In this document: positions 43,689-53,511 of the stretch, one piece after another | Layout of the letters: each line of letters opens with the position of its first letter | Numbering within the stretch: the first letter of the stretch is position 1 | Notes under the pieces: model-generated | What the model was told of the DNA's origin: nothing | Seen by the model: only the letters and a program-made list of their open reading frames with translations | Databases searched by the model: none | Assembly (NCBI RefSeq): GCF_001831475.1 | Contig: NZ_CP017688.1 | Span: 1,674,001 to 1,738,000 of the forward strand | Source of the DNA: Flavobacterium crassostreae | Lineage (GTDB): Bacteria; Bacteroidota; Bacteroidia; Flavobacteriales; Flavobacteriaceae | DNA length: 64,000 nucleotides | Reading direction: 5' to 3' | Program-made: the position numbers and the translations under genes

Positions 43689-44651
43689 ATGGAAAGAGCC
43701 ATAAAATTAATTAAGAATAGATCCGATATTGGAGCAGGAACAAGAGGTTCTGATCTGGGGATAGATGCAATAGAAATTGCAGCCATAAACAAAAAAAGTG
43801 ATTATTTCAATCGATTTCCTTTTGAAGATGTAAAAACACATAACGAAAGTATTTATGATAAAAATAAAAACACCTTTGCCAAAAGAATTGAACACGTAGT
43901 AGAGCAATGCACACGGGTAAGTTATGCCGTAAAAAACAATCTAGAAAACAATTTTTTTCCGTTAGTTCTATCCGGGGATCATTCTTCGGCTTTAGGAACC
44001 ATTAGTGGTATTAAGGCCGTGTATCCTACCAAAACCTTAGGAGTTATCTGGATTGATGCCCATGCGGATCTACACTCGCCATACACTTCTCCTTCTGGAA
44101 ATATTCATGGTATGCCTTTGGCGGCAGCACTTAACGAGGATAATTTAGACTGCAAAGTCAATACCGTTGCACCAGAAACAGAATTGCACTGGCAATCTAT
44201 GAAAAACATAGGTGTTAAAGGACCCAAAATTAAACCTGAAAATTTAATTTATTTTGGCGTGCGAGATACCGAAGAAGCAGAGGACAAACAAATTGAAAAA
44301 TTAAAAATTAAAAATTACAAAGTTGACGAAGTGCGTTACAGAGGGCTTCAAACTTGTGTTGCCGAAGCGTTATCCAAACTAGCTGGTTGTGATTTAATTT
44401 ATGTTTCGTTTGATGTAGATTCTATGGATTGTGATATGATTTCTTATGGAACAGGTACACCGGTTTCTAAGGGATTTGATCAACACGAAATAGTGGCAAT
44501 CATAAATCAAATTATAGCCACCAAAAAAGTCGCTTGTCTAGAAGTGGTAGAAGTAAACCCATTATTGGATACCAAAGGAAACAAAATGGCCGAAACGGCT
44601 TTTGAAGTATTAGAAAAAGTAACCGATACTATTGATGTCTGGATTGCCTAA
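43689..44651 (+). CDS. rocF: arginase
   Basis: Hydrolyses arginine to ornithine and urea with a binuclear manganese centre. The metal-binding motifs GDHSSALG, WIDAHADLHSP and SFDVDSMDCD are all intact, and GVRDTEEAE matches the family. It is 320 residues and forms an operon with rocD, giving arginine to ornithine to glutamate semialdehyde. The divergent Lrp regulator is the likely controller. An agmatinase or formimidoylglutamase is less likely because of the rocD partner. Confidence 0.93.
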   Translation: MERAIKLIKNRSDIGAGTRGSDLGIDAIEIAAINKKSDYFNRFPFEDVKTHNESIYDKNKNTFAKRIEHVVEQCTRVSYAVKNNLENNFFPLVLSGDHSSALGTISGIKAVYPTKTLGVIWIDAHADLHSPYTSPSGNIHGMPLAAALNEDNLDCKVNTVAPETELHWQSMKNIGVKGPKIKPENLIYFGVRDTEEAEDKQIEKLKIKNYKVDEVRYRGLQTCVAEALSKLAGCDLIYVSFDVDSMDCDMISYGTGTPVSKGFDQHEIVAIINQIIATKKVACLEVVEVNPLLDTKGNKMAETAFEVLEKVTDTIDVWIA

Positions 44652-44675
44652 TAATTTTAGAAATTAATACCAAAA

Positions 44676-44710
44676 GAAACCCCAAAATCTACATTAGATT
44701 TTGGGGTTTC
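44676..44710. terminator. bidirectional terminator after rocF
   Basis: GAAACCCCAAAATCT / AGATTTTGGGGTTTC with a 5-base loop, between convergent rocF and the arsenite transporter. Confidence 0.9.
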
Positions 44711-44742
44711 TACTTTAAAAAAGCCTTAAAAAAGCATTTTTT

Positions 44743-45807
44743 TTAGTTAGTGTAGTATTTTTTTTGAAACCAAAACGCCAAGTTTACTAACGCAATCAAC
44801 GCAGGAACTTCAACCAAAGGACCTATAACTCCAGCAAATGCTTGGCCACTATTAATACCAAAAACACCAATAGCTACAGCTATAGCAAGTTCAAAATTGT
44901 TGCCTGTGGCAGTAAATGCAATTGCTGTACTTTTAGAATAATCGGCACCAAAATACTTACCAATAAAGAAACTCAATACAAACATCAAAATAAAATAAAT
45001 AACCAGAGGAAGGGCAATACGCAGCACGTCCATCGGAATTTGTAGCATTAAAGCCCCTTTTAGGCTAAACATTATTACAATGGTAAATAAGAGCGCAATA
45101 AGAGTTATGGGAGAGATAAATGGCAAAAATTTATTTTGAAACCAGGTTTCTCCTTTTAAAGACAGTAGAGCATAACGGCTAATAATGCCCAAGGCAAAAG
45201 GAAGTCCTAAATATATAGCAACACTTTCTGCAATTTGTGCCATGCTAATGGTTACCTCAAAACCCGCATAGCCAAAATAAGGAGGCAATATAGTTATAAA
45301 AACATAGGCGTAAAGACTATAGAGTAAAACCTGAAAAATACTATTTAGAGCAATCAATCCTGCAGCATATTCTCTATCTCCATTTGCAAGATCATTCCAG
45401 ACTACCACCATAGCTATACAGCGTGCAAGACCAATAAGAATAACGCCAATCATGTATTCAGGATAGCCATTAAGAAATATTAAGGCTAAAAAAAACATTA
45501 ATATTGGACCTAAAACCCAGTTCAAAAATAACGAAGCACCCAAAACACGGGTGTTACGGAATACCTGTCCCATCTGTTCGTATTTTACCTTGGCCAATGG
45601 CGGGTACATCATTAAAATTAATCCAATAGCAAGCGGAATATTGGTAGTTCCACTAGAGAAAGAATGAATAAAAGTAGTGCTGGATGGAATGAAATTTCCA
45701 ATAGCTACCCCTATAAGCATTGCTATAAAAATCCAAAGAGTTAGGTAGCGGTCTAAAAAGGATAATTTTTTTCGGTTTGCAGCAGCGGCGCAGTTAGTTG
45801 CGGACAT
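44743..45807 (-). CDS. arsenite efflux transporter, ACR3 family
   Basis: A 354-residue membrane protein with ten predicted helices that exports arsenite or antimonite. Family landmarks are [20 protein letters not shown] at the N-terminus (first helix), the [17 protein letters not shown] region with its conserved cysteine, and [19 protein letters not shown] in the C-terminal half. It starts 2 bases after the arsenate reductase-like gene ends, as the last gene of the ars operon. Confidence 0.94.
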   Translation of the reverse strand: MSATNCAAAANRKKLSFLDRYLTLWIFIAMLIGVAIGNFIPSSTTFIHSFSSGTTNIPLAIGLILMMYPPLAKVKYEQMGQVFRNTRVLGASLFLNWVLGPILMFFLALIFLNGYPEYMIGVILIGLARCIAMVVVWNDLANGDREYAAGLIALNSIFQVLLYSLYAYVFITILPPYFGYAGFEVTISMAQIAESVAIYLGLPFALGIISRYALLSLKGETWFQNKFLPFISPITLIALLFTIVIMFSLKGALMLQIPMDVLRIALPLVIYFILMFVLSFFIGKYFGADYSKSTAIAFTATGNNFELAIAVAIGVFGINSGQAFAGVIGPLVEVPALIALVNLAFWFQKKYYTN

Positions 45808-45809
45808 AT

Positions 45810-46442
45810 TTATTTTTTAATTTGGGAGAAAACGTAAAACAGCTCGGTTGCAATTTGCATGCTTCGTTGGTGGTATTTTTCGGCTTGTTGCGGGCTATTG
45901 TCAAAGATTTTAGGATCTTCAAATGGGATCGGAATTCTTTTTTGGGCCCCAGCAATAAAAGGACATCCAGCATCTGCATCAGAACAGGTTAGTATGGCTC
46001 CAAATTCAGATTCGGGATTAAAGGCCGCATCATAGGCTTTAGAAAATCCTATTACAGGCAGTGTATTGTTTGCGTATTTGATGCTATACACAGGATTATC
46101 TCCTTCTGAAAGTGCCATTATTTTAAAACCAGATGTAGATAATGTTTGTATAATTTCTGGAAATACCGCAGTGGCTTGAGTGCCTCCAGAATAACAAAAC
46201 ACCTTTTGAATGTTAAAATAGGATGCCGCTGTTTGTGCCCAGACTTGTGCCAAATGGCTTCTTCTGGAATTGTGTGTACAAATAAAATTAAGCCTTATTT
46301 CCTCTTGATTGTGGGTTTTAATTTGCAAAAACTCAATTAAAGGCTGCAAAATCGATTTTCGGTCTTGGGTTATGTTTTCTGGATCAAACGAAAGTATTTC
46401 GTTTTCAATAGTAGAAAATAGTTTATTTTTTGTTGGTATCAT
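45810..46442 (-). CDS. arsenate reductase-like low-molecular-weight phosphatase
   Basis: A protein-tyrosine-phosphatase fold enzyme. The P-loop CTHNSRRSH (nucleophilic Cys followed by the arginine) is clear, and the C-terminal cysteines in [12 protein letters not shown] could act in arsenate reduction. The ATG at 46442 (MIPTKNKLF) gives 210 residues; the frame runs to 46505, but that part overlaps the upstream gene. Reduces arsenate to arsenite for export by ACR3 (inference from family and operon). Confidence 0.9.
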   Translation of the reverse strand: MIPTKNKLFSTIENEILSFDPENITQDRKSILQPLIEFLQIKTHNQEEIRLNFICTHNSRRSHLAQVWAQTAASYFNIQKVFCYSGGTQATAVFPEIIQTLSTSGFKIMALSEGDNPVYSIKYANNTLPVIGFSKAYDAAFNPESEFGAILTCSDADAGCPFIAGAQKRIPIPFEDPKIFDNSPQQAEKYHQRSMQIATELFYVFSQIKK

Positions 46443-46458
46443 TTCTGGATAATTTAAA

Positions 46459-46929
46459 TTAACAACAACCTCCACCAGGGGTGCAACTAGTGTTTGAGCT
46501 TGCAATTTCAGACAGATTTACTTTTTGCTTTGGGGGAGTAATACCGCATTGGTCTTCTGCTAGACAAGCAGTTTGCTTATTTAAAAGCATAAATTGGGTA
46601 CCGTTAAAACCTAAATCATATTTACCAATGGTTTCGGCTTGGTATTCTACTTCAATTTCAAAATCTTCAATAGCAAGGACTTTTTGGGATAAAGTAATAA
46701 TATCTAAGAGTTTTTTGGGTTTTAATCGGTGTTCTAAATCATTGGCATTCCATAATTGAAAATTGACAACCGTTTCTTGTCTTTGTTTTCCGCCACAGTC
46801 AATAAATTTTTTGGTAATCAATCCTACTTCGGTTACATGAAAATGCTCTGGAACCAGATTGCCATTAGGTAATACAAAAATTACATTTTCAAGAGAGTTT
46901 AGTTGTTGTTTGATTTCGGATACTTTCAT
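46459..46929 (-). CDS. DUF6428 family protein in the ars operon
   Basis: A 156-residue soluble protein beginning MKVSEIKQQLNSLENVIFVLPNG, with VPEHFHVTEVGLITKKFIDCGG and a Cys-rich C-terminus ending NTSCTPGGGCC. It matches my recollection of DUF6428 proteins, which recur between arsR and the arsenate reductase in Bacteroidota. The terminal CxPGGGCC could bind arsenite or another soft metal; the function is not established. It lies 19 bases after arsR. Confidence 0.85.
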   Translation of the reverse strand: MKVSEIKQQLNSLENVIFVLPNGNLVPEHFHVTEVGLITKKFIDCGGKQRQETVVNFQLWNANDLEHRLKPKKLLDIITLSQKVLAIEDFEIEVEYQAETIGKYDLGFNGTQFMLLNKQTACLAEDQCGITPPKQKVNLSEIASSNTSCTPGGGCC

Positions 46930-46948
46930 AATAGTGTTTTTTAGTAAG

Positions 46949-47278
46949 TTAGCAACAAGTATTTTGGGTTGTAAAATGCGTGTTTATGTTTTCAAAAAAA
47001 GTTTTTATTTTTTCAAAACCAGCTTCGTTAAGGCAGTAGCAAATAGCGTTTCCTTCAATATTTCCTTTGATGAGTCCAGCATTTTTTAACTCTTTTAAAT
47101 GTTGTGAAATCGTAGGTTGTGCCAATGGGAGTTCATTTACAAGATCCCCACAAATACAACTATTTACCTTTATAAGATGCTGTAGGATGGCAACACGTGC
47201 GGGATGTCCAATCGCCTTAGCGAGTATGGCTAGTTCGTTTTGTGCTGCACTAAAGTGTTGTGTTTTGGTAATCCCCAT
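46949..47278 (-). CDS. arsR: ArsR-family transcriptional repressor
   Basis: A 109-residue winged-helix metalloregulator that releases DNA on binding arsenite. The HTH region is LPLAQPTISQHLKELKNAGL, preceded by the Cys pair of NSCICGDLV that is typical of arsenic-sensing ArsR. The C-terminus ends TQNTCC, with additional thiols. The ATG at 47278 is chosen because it follows a -10-like region and the palindromic operator; the frame is open to 47365 but that part is not family-like. It is the first gene of the operon. Confidence 0.93.
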   Translation of the reverse strand: MGITKTQHFSAAQNELAILAKAIGHPARVAILQHLIKVNSCICGDLVNELPLAQPTISQHLKELKNAGLIKGNIEGNAICYCLNEAGFEKIKTFFENINTHFTTQNTCC

Positions 47279-47290
47279 TGTGATATATTT

Positions 47291-47302
47291 ATATTGCAAT
47301 AT
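47291..47302. promoter_or_regulatory. ArsR operator-like palindrome
   Basis: ATATTGCAATAT is a perfect 12-bp palindrome 13 bases upstream of the arsR start. ArsR operators are AT-rich dyads of this kind overlapping the promoter. Confidence 0.55.
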
Positions 47303-47419
47303 TACGATATGTTTTGGTGTAAAAAAAATATACAACGCTTTTTTTAGTTCAATTATCCAATTCAAACAAGACTATTAGTACCAAAGGGACCTGTTTGAAG
47401 AAGAAAACGAAAAAACAAA

Positions 47420-47805
47420 AAATGGTTTATAAATGCCACTACAGGAGCTGTAGAGAGAAATTTAGAAATAAAATAGGTCTACTTTTTGGCTCTAAAATTC
47501 CACAAGATGCTTTCAGATAAATCTTTAAGTTGTTGTCAGAGTGAAATTACAGAGTGCTCTAGCGCAGATTTTAAATTAAAAAACAGTACTATTTTGACAA
47601 ATTTTGACAACCGCGAATATGGTTTTGTGAACAAACGACTACCAGTGGTCAAATTTAGAATATAATGCAGACAACCACACAACGTATTATATCGAAACAA
47701 CAAGTTCTCGGTTGGCATCAGTGGTAGACTATACCAGCCATAATGAAGGTTTTTCTGTCGCTTTTGTACTAAAAAATTGTTGTTTACGGTTTTATATTTA
47801 GAGAC
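47420..47805 (+). pseudogene. decayed PepSY-domain membrane protein fragment
   Basis: Several pieces in shifting plus-strand frames look like one PepSY-type protein of the iron-uptake accessory kind. They are WFINATTGAVERN near 47421, then FDNREYGFVNKRLPV ending at a stop near 47663, then in another frame YYIETTSSRLASVVDY and HNEGFSVAFVLKN near 47683-47778. The order matches PepSY proteins, but there are frameshifts and stops and no start. It overlaps the end of the DUF547 gene slightly. Best read as a gene remnant. Confidence 0.55.
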
Positions 47806-48506
47806 CAGTTAAAGTCGTAGGTCTCGACGGTTAATTTATTGTCTATTTTTTTCTTTAAAAATAAATTAATAAAATCAATTTCATTAAAATAATTAACAGC
47901 AAAATCTTTTTTGTACCATTCAAATATTTTAGGCAGTTCAATGATTCTCAATTCTTTATTGACATAAAAATATTCTTTAGAATTAATCACCATTGTGGCT
48001 TGTTGTTTCATTTGCTCGTCTACCGTTTTGGGCATATAAGCTCTATTTAAAAGCGGCGCTCCGCCATTTGCTCCATTAGATAAAGTAAAATGTACTGCTG
48101 GATCAAAAAACAGATCTCTTAAAATTATATTTTGAATATCATTGAGGGTCAACTCTTGCTTTCCTACCATAAAGCTATTAAGGTCAAAAAAACCAGGTAT
48201 TTTTTCAACAGATACTAATGGCATGTTGTCTATTACGGCTTTAATAACCTGTAAATTATAGACGTTAATCCAAAATGCTTTGGCTAGTTTTTTGTCACGA
48301 AATTTGGTGTCTAATTGCTCTATATTGCTTAAAATATAGATGAGTTCTCCGGGGCTTTTTTTGATAGTATAATAATCTACTTTGCCTTCTTGGGTTACAT
48401 TTTTCTTTAAAAATTCATTAGTTTGTTCAAAAAAAAGTGCTGTGGTTTGCGCCTTACTCATAGACGAAAAACTTAAGAAACATAGCACTAAAATAATATT
48501 CTTCAT
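47784..48506 (-). CDS. DUF547 domain exported protein
   Basis: A 240-residue protein with a signal peptide (KNIILVLCFLSFSSMSKAQ) and a DUF547 domain, recognisable by KAFWINVYNLQVIKAV and by LSNGANGGAPLLNRAY, with a C-terminal KIFEWYKKDF. The function of DUF547 is unknown, though the family has a papain-like or transglutaminase-like flavour. Probably periplasmic. No operon partners. Confidence 0.88.
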   Translation of the reverse strand: MKNIILVLCFLSFSSMSKAQTTALFFEQTNEFLKKNVTQEGKVDYYTIKKSPGELIYILSNIEQLDTKFRDKKLAKAFWINVYNLQVIKAVIDNMPLVSVEKIPGFFDLNSFMVGKQELTLNDIQNIILRDLFFDPAVHFTLSNGANGGAPLLNRAYMPKTVDEQMKQQATMVINSKEYFYVNKELRIIELPKIFEWYKKDFAVNYFNEIDFINLFLKKKIDNKLTVETYDFNWSLNIKP

Positions 48507-48972
48507 TTTAAATTGGATGTTTATTATGGGTTTGTTAGATCCATTATTAGGTATAATTTTTAGATAAAAAACACCATTGATATTGCGTTGTTTTGATTAA
48601 ACAACACTATCGTGTTTTTGCAAAGCCATCTTTATGCTAAAAAACAATACGGGTTTTTTTTGCCAATAGCGCTTTAGTTTATTTAAAAAATGAATACCAA
48701 CTACAGTATTTCCAACCGCGTTACTAATGCAAGGATATCCGTATTCTTAAAGAAAAAAGCTTTTAAAATACTAAAAATTATTGAGCGGCAAAGATAAGCT
48801 ATTTATATACTTAGAGGTTAGGATAGTGTAAATACTACTAATTTTTTTGCTGTAAAAACATGTATTTGTAGTAAAAATATTCCTAAAATAGATTTTTTTT
48901 TAAAATGAGTTTTGATTTTGTTTCTGATACCAAAATTAGTTGCCCCAATTCAAAACGGAATGGAGTGTTTTT
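48507..48972. other. intergenic, nothing recognised
   Basis: This 466-base AT-rich stretch has no supported gene, RNA or strong repeat. Several poly-T and poly-A runs and a weak AACAACACTATCGTG region are the only features. Confidence 0.4.
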
Positions 48973-49560
48973 TTAATAATACAACCTAAAATCAAGCAGT
49001 TTGCAAAGCGTATAGTTTTTTTGGAATAGCGTTTCAACAAGGTCTACAATGTTGTCTTGTTCACTAAAAAGACTAAAAAAAAGTGCATCCAGCGTATTGC
49101 TATTGCCGTAAGTGGCATCTACTCCATAACCCGAAATGGCTTTTGCGCCAGTGATATCCAAAAAATATTGCGCTTCATCGGGCTCTAAATCTAATGTTTT
49201 AGAATTTGCAAAATGCAGTATTTTGCCGGTTAGTTTTCCTTCAAATAGTTCGGCAATTTCTTCTAAAGTATAATAATACGCATTAATACAAATCGTGTTT
49301 GCTTGCCCTTGCAATACCAAATAAAGGATTTCATAATTTTTAAAGTCATGGTCTCTGTACAGCAAGGCATTTAGACTGTCTTCTAAACCTTCAATGGTGT
49401 CACAGCTTTTATAAATACTAGTTAGATTATACTTGGTTGCTAGTTGTTCTAGATTGGTTCTGGTTGGAGTAATGCTGGTTTGATTTATATCTGTAACGCA
49501 TTCGAGGCAAAAAATAAAGTGGTCCGGTACGTTATAATTAGATCGCTCTATGGAGTCCAT
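48973..49560 (-). CDS. hypothetical protein (DUF6642-like)
   Basis: A 195-residue soluble protein starting MDSIERSNYNVPDHFIFCLE. A core reads KILHFANSKTLDLEPDEAQ and AKAISGYGVDATYGNSNTLD, then ends with a helical segment. The strand-then-Cys/Ser layout (HFANSKTL, ISGYG) is reminiscent of the DUF6642 family and faintly of caspase-fold proteins. I am not sure of this, and no catalytic Cys follows the pattern. Function unknown; single gene. Confidence 0.6.
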   Translation of the reverse strand: MDSIERSNYNVPDHFIFCLECVTDINQTSITPTRTNLEQLATKYNLTSIYKSCDTIEGLEDSLNALLYRDHDFKNYEILYLVLQGQANTICINAYYYTLEEIAELFEGKLTGKILHFANSKTLDLEPDEAQYFLDITGAKAISGYGVDATYGNSNTLDALFFSLFSEQDNIVDLVETLFQKNYTLCKLLDFRLYY

Positions 49561-49801
49561 GGTATAGATTTTAAATTGGTAATACGTAAAGCAAATATAA
49601 GCAAGCCAATGGTTTTTTGTTTGCTCCTAATACGGGTATTTTTAGATTTCTAAAACGATCTTTTTTTTACTAGGGTGACTCGATTCCATTTTTATATTTA
49701 ACACAAAAATTCATATCAATGAAGCTATAAATAGGTTGATTTTATGTAAATTAGCCACAAGAAGAAAGTTTAAACCCTCTTTATACCCAATACTACTATT
49801 T

Positions 49802-50284
49802 ATGAAAAAATCCTTCGTTACCTATCTACTCTTGTCTAGCGCTATCTTTGTGAGTTGCAAAAATAAAGAAAGCGATGCCGTTCCAGAAGCAAAATTGCCT
49901 CAAGAACCACAAACAGTAACGGCAAGTTGTTACAAAGCTATTTATCAGAAAGACACATTAGATCTTCAATTAAACCAAGCCAATAACGGAACAGTTAGTG
50001 GAGATATGGTAATGGCAATAGAGAATATGCCCAAAAAAGTAGGTACCCTTTCGGGAAAATTTCACGGAGATACTTTATTTGCGAGTTATACCTTTATACA
50101 AGGAGGTTACCAGAAAAAAACATACAAAAACCCTATGGCATTTTTGAAACGAGCAGACACACTTATATTAGGTAACGGACAAATTCAAACTACCATGGGA
50201 GCGTCTTATTTTGTAAAAGGCAGTCCTATAGATTTTGATACTGTAAAATACAATTTTACCGCTGTAGACTGCAAGTCCGAATAA
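49802..50284 (+). CDS. lipoprotein, unknown function
   Basis: A 160-residue lipoprotein: KKSFVTYLLLSSAIFVSCKN carries the signal with the lipidated Cys at residue 19. The mature part is strand-rich with DGHGDTL-like turns (GKFHGDTLFASYTF) and ends VDCKSE. The frame extends to 49736 but the ATG at 49802 is the one followed by the signal peptide. Function unknown; likely in the outer membrane or periplasm. Confidence 0.82.
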   Translation: MKKSFVTYLLLSSAIFVSCKNKESDAVPEAKLPQEPQTVTASCYKAIYQKDTLDLQLNQANNGTVSGDMVMAIENMPKKVGTLSGKFHGDTLFASYTFIQGGYQKKTYKNPMAFLKRADTLILGNGQIQTTMGASYFVKGSPIDFDTVKYNFTAVDCKSE

Positions 50285-50526
50285 AGATAAAACGGCTGGA
50301 TATCTTTTTACCATTCATGGCCAAAAAAGAGTTAGTACTTGCAGTTACTAACCACTGTAACACCCCACAAATACAACGTATATACGACATCTTTTGTATT
50401 ATGCGTTGTATTTTTGGTTTAAAACCAGAGATTTGTTTCTTTTTTTTGTTTATATTTGGGTATATAACAAACCGCTACTTTGTTTGATAGTCTCTAAAGG
50501 AGTGTTTTTAACTAAAACCCAGCCCC

Positions 50527-51039
50527 ATGAAAACAAAACTATACTCCGCATTGGTCTTTTGTGTATTGCTCTTGACCACAACCTCTTGTTCTTCGGATGG
50601 ATCCGATGCTGCTCCAGTTCCAGAGTTACCAGCCACTTCTGAAAATATAGAGAACTATACCTACAAAGACAATGAAACAGAAACCTTAAAATTAATCAAT
50701 GAATACCGCGTAGATAAAGGGCTTAGTAGTTTGCAAGTAAGCAATTATATTTCTCTGAAATGCTCGCAACATAACCAATACATGATTGCAAACAAAAAAT
50801 TGAGTCATGATAATTTTGAAAGCCGTTCTGCAGATATAACAAAAACTTTGAATGCCATATCGGTGGGCGAAAACCTAGCCTTTAATTACACTACGCCCCA
50901 GGCAGCATTAACGGGTTGGGTAAATAGTCCGCCACATTTGGAGATCCTGGTCGGCAATTATTCTCATTTTGGGATTGCTATAAGTGTCGATTCTAGCACA
51001 GGAAAGAATTATTATACCACAATTTTTGCTAAACTGTAG
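50527..51039 (+). CDS. CAP-domain lipoprotein (SCP/PR-1 family)
   Basis: A 170-residue lipoprotein with signal peptide and lipobox LLTTTSCSS. The CAP domain is recognised by ETLKLINEYRVDKGL, then LSHDNFESR (with its conserved His), VGENLAFNY and GWVNSPPHLEILVGNYSHFG. Bacterial CAP proteins are exported and their activity is poorly known. The gene stands alone and is followed by a convergent gene. Confidence 0.9.
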   Translation: MKTKLYSALVFCVLLLTTTSCSSDGSDAAPVPELPATSENIENYTYKDNETETLKLINEYRVDKGLSSLQVSNYISLKCSQHNQYMIANKKLSHDNFESRSADITKTLNAISVGENLAFNYTTPQAALTGWVNSPPHLEILVGNYSHFGIAISVDSSTGKNYYTTIFAKL

Positions 51040-51088
51040 TAAAATTTGTTTGAAAACCAAAGCCAAAAGAGTAAATCAGATAGAGGAT

Positions 51089-52270
51089 TTACGGGCGTAA
51101 TTGGTCCATTATTTTTTGGGCTTTCATGTTTTGACCTATTGCTTTTAGGGCACTGGCATATTTATAATAAAATTCCGTATCCAGGTTTTCTTCTAGGTCA
51201 AATAAAGCTTGATACCACTTTACTGCTTTTTCCATTTGATCGTTATAATAAAAATCATTCCCTAGTTTTTTAAATAAATAAGCAGATTTATATCCTTTTA
51301 GAGCGACTCCTTCGTAAGTTTTCATCACATTCACATAGGCATACAAAACTTTTTTGGTAGTAGTATTGTTTTGATTTCCATTTGTTTGATTTTGGCTTGT
51401 GGCACTTATTTTAATAATGGAACCAATCAAATCATCTAATATTTTTTCGTCTTCTTTTAGGCTTCTTTTTTTGTTAGGTAAAGCAAGCAGCTTTTCTATT
51501 TCAGTAGCTATTGCTTCTTCTTGAAGGCTTGCAATTGCTTCACTTTGGTCGTCAGTATCTTTTTCCAAATCATCTGTATTGGTTTTAGTTTGATAATTGG
51601 TATTATTGGAGTCAGAGGCTCTGTCGGCAATATTTGTCGGAAAATACGTTTTCTCTTTTGCTGCAATTGTAGTAGATCTCTTTTTGTTTGTGCCTAAAGA
51701 GTTGGCATCTTTAGTGTTAGTATCTTCATCTGTAGGGTTTTTCGTGAATGTTTGGTTGTAGTATGATGATGGACTTGATTTTGCATTCAAGATAGACGCA
51801 GGCAAATTAGAGGTATCTGTTGAGGCAATCTTATTTGCGTTTTTGGCAGTTTGGACTTTGGAATCTTCATTGGTAGTCCCAGTAGTAGTAATGTTATTGC
51901 TGGCTCTTGGACTATATTGCGTATTATTAGAGCTAGAATTTAAGTCATTTGCAGCAAGATTACTCGGTGGTAGTTCTGTATATACTGCCGTAGAACCATC
52001 TGTGTAGGTAACGGTGATTATCCGCTGGTTGTTGGGGCCTAGGTCATTTTGGCTGATTAATCGAGCATCTACTACATCATAGGTAGTGATCACACCTCCA
52101 AATTTTAGGTTTATTCTCTCTTCAACATGGTAGTATTTAACTTTTTTGGTAGTTTGAAGTGTTTTTTTAGGTAATGAATTATTTGTAGTTGGTGCAGCAA
52201 TAGTTTGTGCCATGGTTTTTTCAGGAAATCCACTAAGGCAAAGGAGCATGAAAAAAAAAGAAACTTTCAT
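51089..52270 (-). CDS. exported protein with C-terminal TPR-like helices
   Basis: A 393-residue protein with a signal peptide (KVSFFFMLLCLSGFPEKTMAQ) from the ATG at 52270; the earlier TTG at 52279 is not needed. Residues about 30-85 form a strand-rich domain (RINLKFGGVITTYDVVDARL). Then a long Ser/Thr/Asn-rich disordered linker follows (about 95-230). The C-terminal 130 residues are helical, with a TPR-like AVKWYQALFDLEENLDTEFY repeat. Family not recognised; likely a periplasmic or surface protein. Confidence 0.78.
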   Translation of the reverse strand: MKVSFFFMLLCLSGFPEKTMAQTIAAPTTNNSLPKKTLQTTKKVKYYHVEERINLKFGGVITTYDVVDARLISQNDLGPNNQRIITVTYTDGSTAVYTELPPSNLAANDLNSSSNNTQYSPRASNNITTTGTTNEDSKVQTAKNANKIASTDTSNLPASILNAKSSPSSYYNQTFTKNPTDEDTNTKDANSLGTNKKRSTTIAAKEKTYFPTNIADRASDSNNTNYQTKTNTDDLEKDTDDQSEAIASLQEEAIATEIEKLLALPNKKRSLKEDEKILDDLIGSIIKISATSQNQTNGNQNNTTTKKVLYAYVNVMKTYEGVALKGYKSAYLFKKLGNDFYYNDQMEKAVKWYQALFDLEENLDTEFYYKYASALKAIGQNMKAQKIMDQLRP

Positions 52271-52582
52271 AATAGACAAATTTAGTAGAAAAGCTACAAT
52301 TGCTTACTCTTTTAGTATTTGCTAATTGGAGTAAGGAGAAGTAAAATTAGTTACAAAAATACGATACTAATTAAAAATTTCTACCATTAACCAATTTAGA
52401 CGTTGAATAGCAGTTTTGTACCTTTAAAATAAAAATGAAGCGGTTATATGGCATGATAGAATATGCTACTCAAAGAAGTAGTCGTTAGATTTAAGACCAA
52501 GATCATTTGTTCCGTCTCCAATCAAAAGACGGAATAGTCCGTAAAAAAAAGTCTTTAATGATTTAGGCTAACTGCCAATATT
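52271..52582. other. intergenic, weak hairpin only
   Basis: About 310 bases without a supported gene. A TCCGTC-TCCAATCAAAA-GACGGA hairpin (52512-52534) is present with a downstream A8 tract, possibly a terminator for the minus-strand ppx operon. Confidence 0.45.
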
Positions 52583-53473
52583 TTAAATTTTTTGGTAATA
52601 CATGGCTTTTACAATTCCGTCAGAAAGTCCAATTTTAGGCACATATATTTGTCTTGCGCCACTCCATTTCATTGCGTTTAGATAAATTCGTACAGCAGGA
52701 ATTATTACATCGGCACGGTCTGGATTTAAACCTAATTCTGAAATTCGTTGGTCATAGGTTAAAGAATTTAAAAAAGCATATTGCGAATTGATATAAATAT
52801 ACGATAAGGGTTTTTCTTGCGTTTTCCCTGACATTTTAAAAAGCTTGTTTATATTTCCGCCAGAACCAATTAAGGTAACTTCTTCGTAGTCTGCAGTATT
52901 GGTTTTTATCCATTTTTCAATTTCTTGCCAAACTACTTCACAAACCATATTGTTTAATAAACGCACCGTTCCTGCTTTGAAGGATCTAGAGCTAACTATT
53001 TTTCCGTTTGAAAAAAGAGTAAACTCGGTGCTACCACCTCCTACATCCACAAATAAATAGGTTTGTTCGGTATGCAGCAAATGCAGCAAATCTGTAGAGG
53101 CTATAATGGCCGCTTCTTTTTTTCCGTCAATGATCTCTATAGTTACTTTGGATTTTTCGTGTATTAAATCTACAATCTCTTTTCCGTTGTATGCCTCTCG
53201 CATGGCCGAGGTGGCAAATGCTCTATATGAGGTCACTTTATGCACTTTCATTAGTAGATGAAATGCCGTCATAGCATCACACATACGGTCTATATTTTCT
53301 TCAGAAATCTCTCCTACCGTAAAAGCATCTTGCCCCAATCGTATGGGTACACGTACCAGAGAACTCTTATTAAATTGGGGTTCTTTGCCTTCTTGTTCTA
53401 TAATATTTACAATTAATAGTCTCATGGCATTAGAGCCAATATCAATTGCAGCATATTTTTTTAATGTAATCAT
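52583..53473 (-). CDS. ppx: Ppx/GppA family exopolyphosphatase
   Basis: A 296-residue ASKHA-fold phosphatase that removes terminal phosphates from polyphosphate or hydrolyses pppGpp. The N-terminal YAAIDIGSNAMRLLIVNI phosphate-binding loop, AFATSAMREA, and the FVDVGGGSTEFTLFSNG motif are clear. The short, two-domain form fits the ppx1-like subgroup. It lies 38 bases after ppk1 in the same direction, so the polyphosphate-making and -degrading genes form one operon. Confidence 0.92.
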   Translation of the reverse strand: MITLKKYAAIDIGSNAMRLLIVNIIEQEGKEPQFNKSSLVRVPIRLGQDAFTVGEISEENIDRMCDAMTAFHLLMKVHKVTSYRAFATSAMREAYNGKEIVDLIHEKSKVTIEIIDGKKEAAIIASTDLLHLLHTEQTYLFVDVGGGSTEFTLFSNGKIVSSRSFKAGTVRLLNNMVCEVVWQEIEKWIKTNTADYEEVTLIGSGGNINKLFKMSGKTQEKPLSYIYINSQYAFLNSLTYDQRISELGLNPDRADVIIPAVRIYLNAMKWSGARQIYVPKIGLSDGIVKAMYYQKI

Positions 53474-53511
53474 TAGTGTACTGCGTTTTTTAATAAAATA
53501 AACAATCGGGA

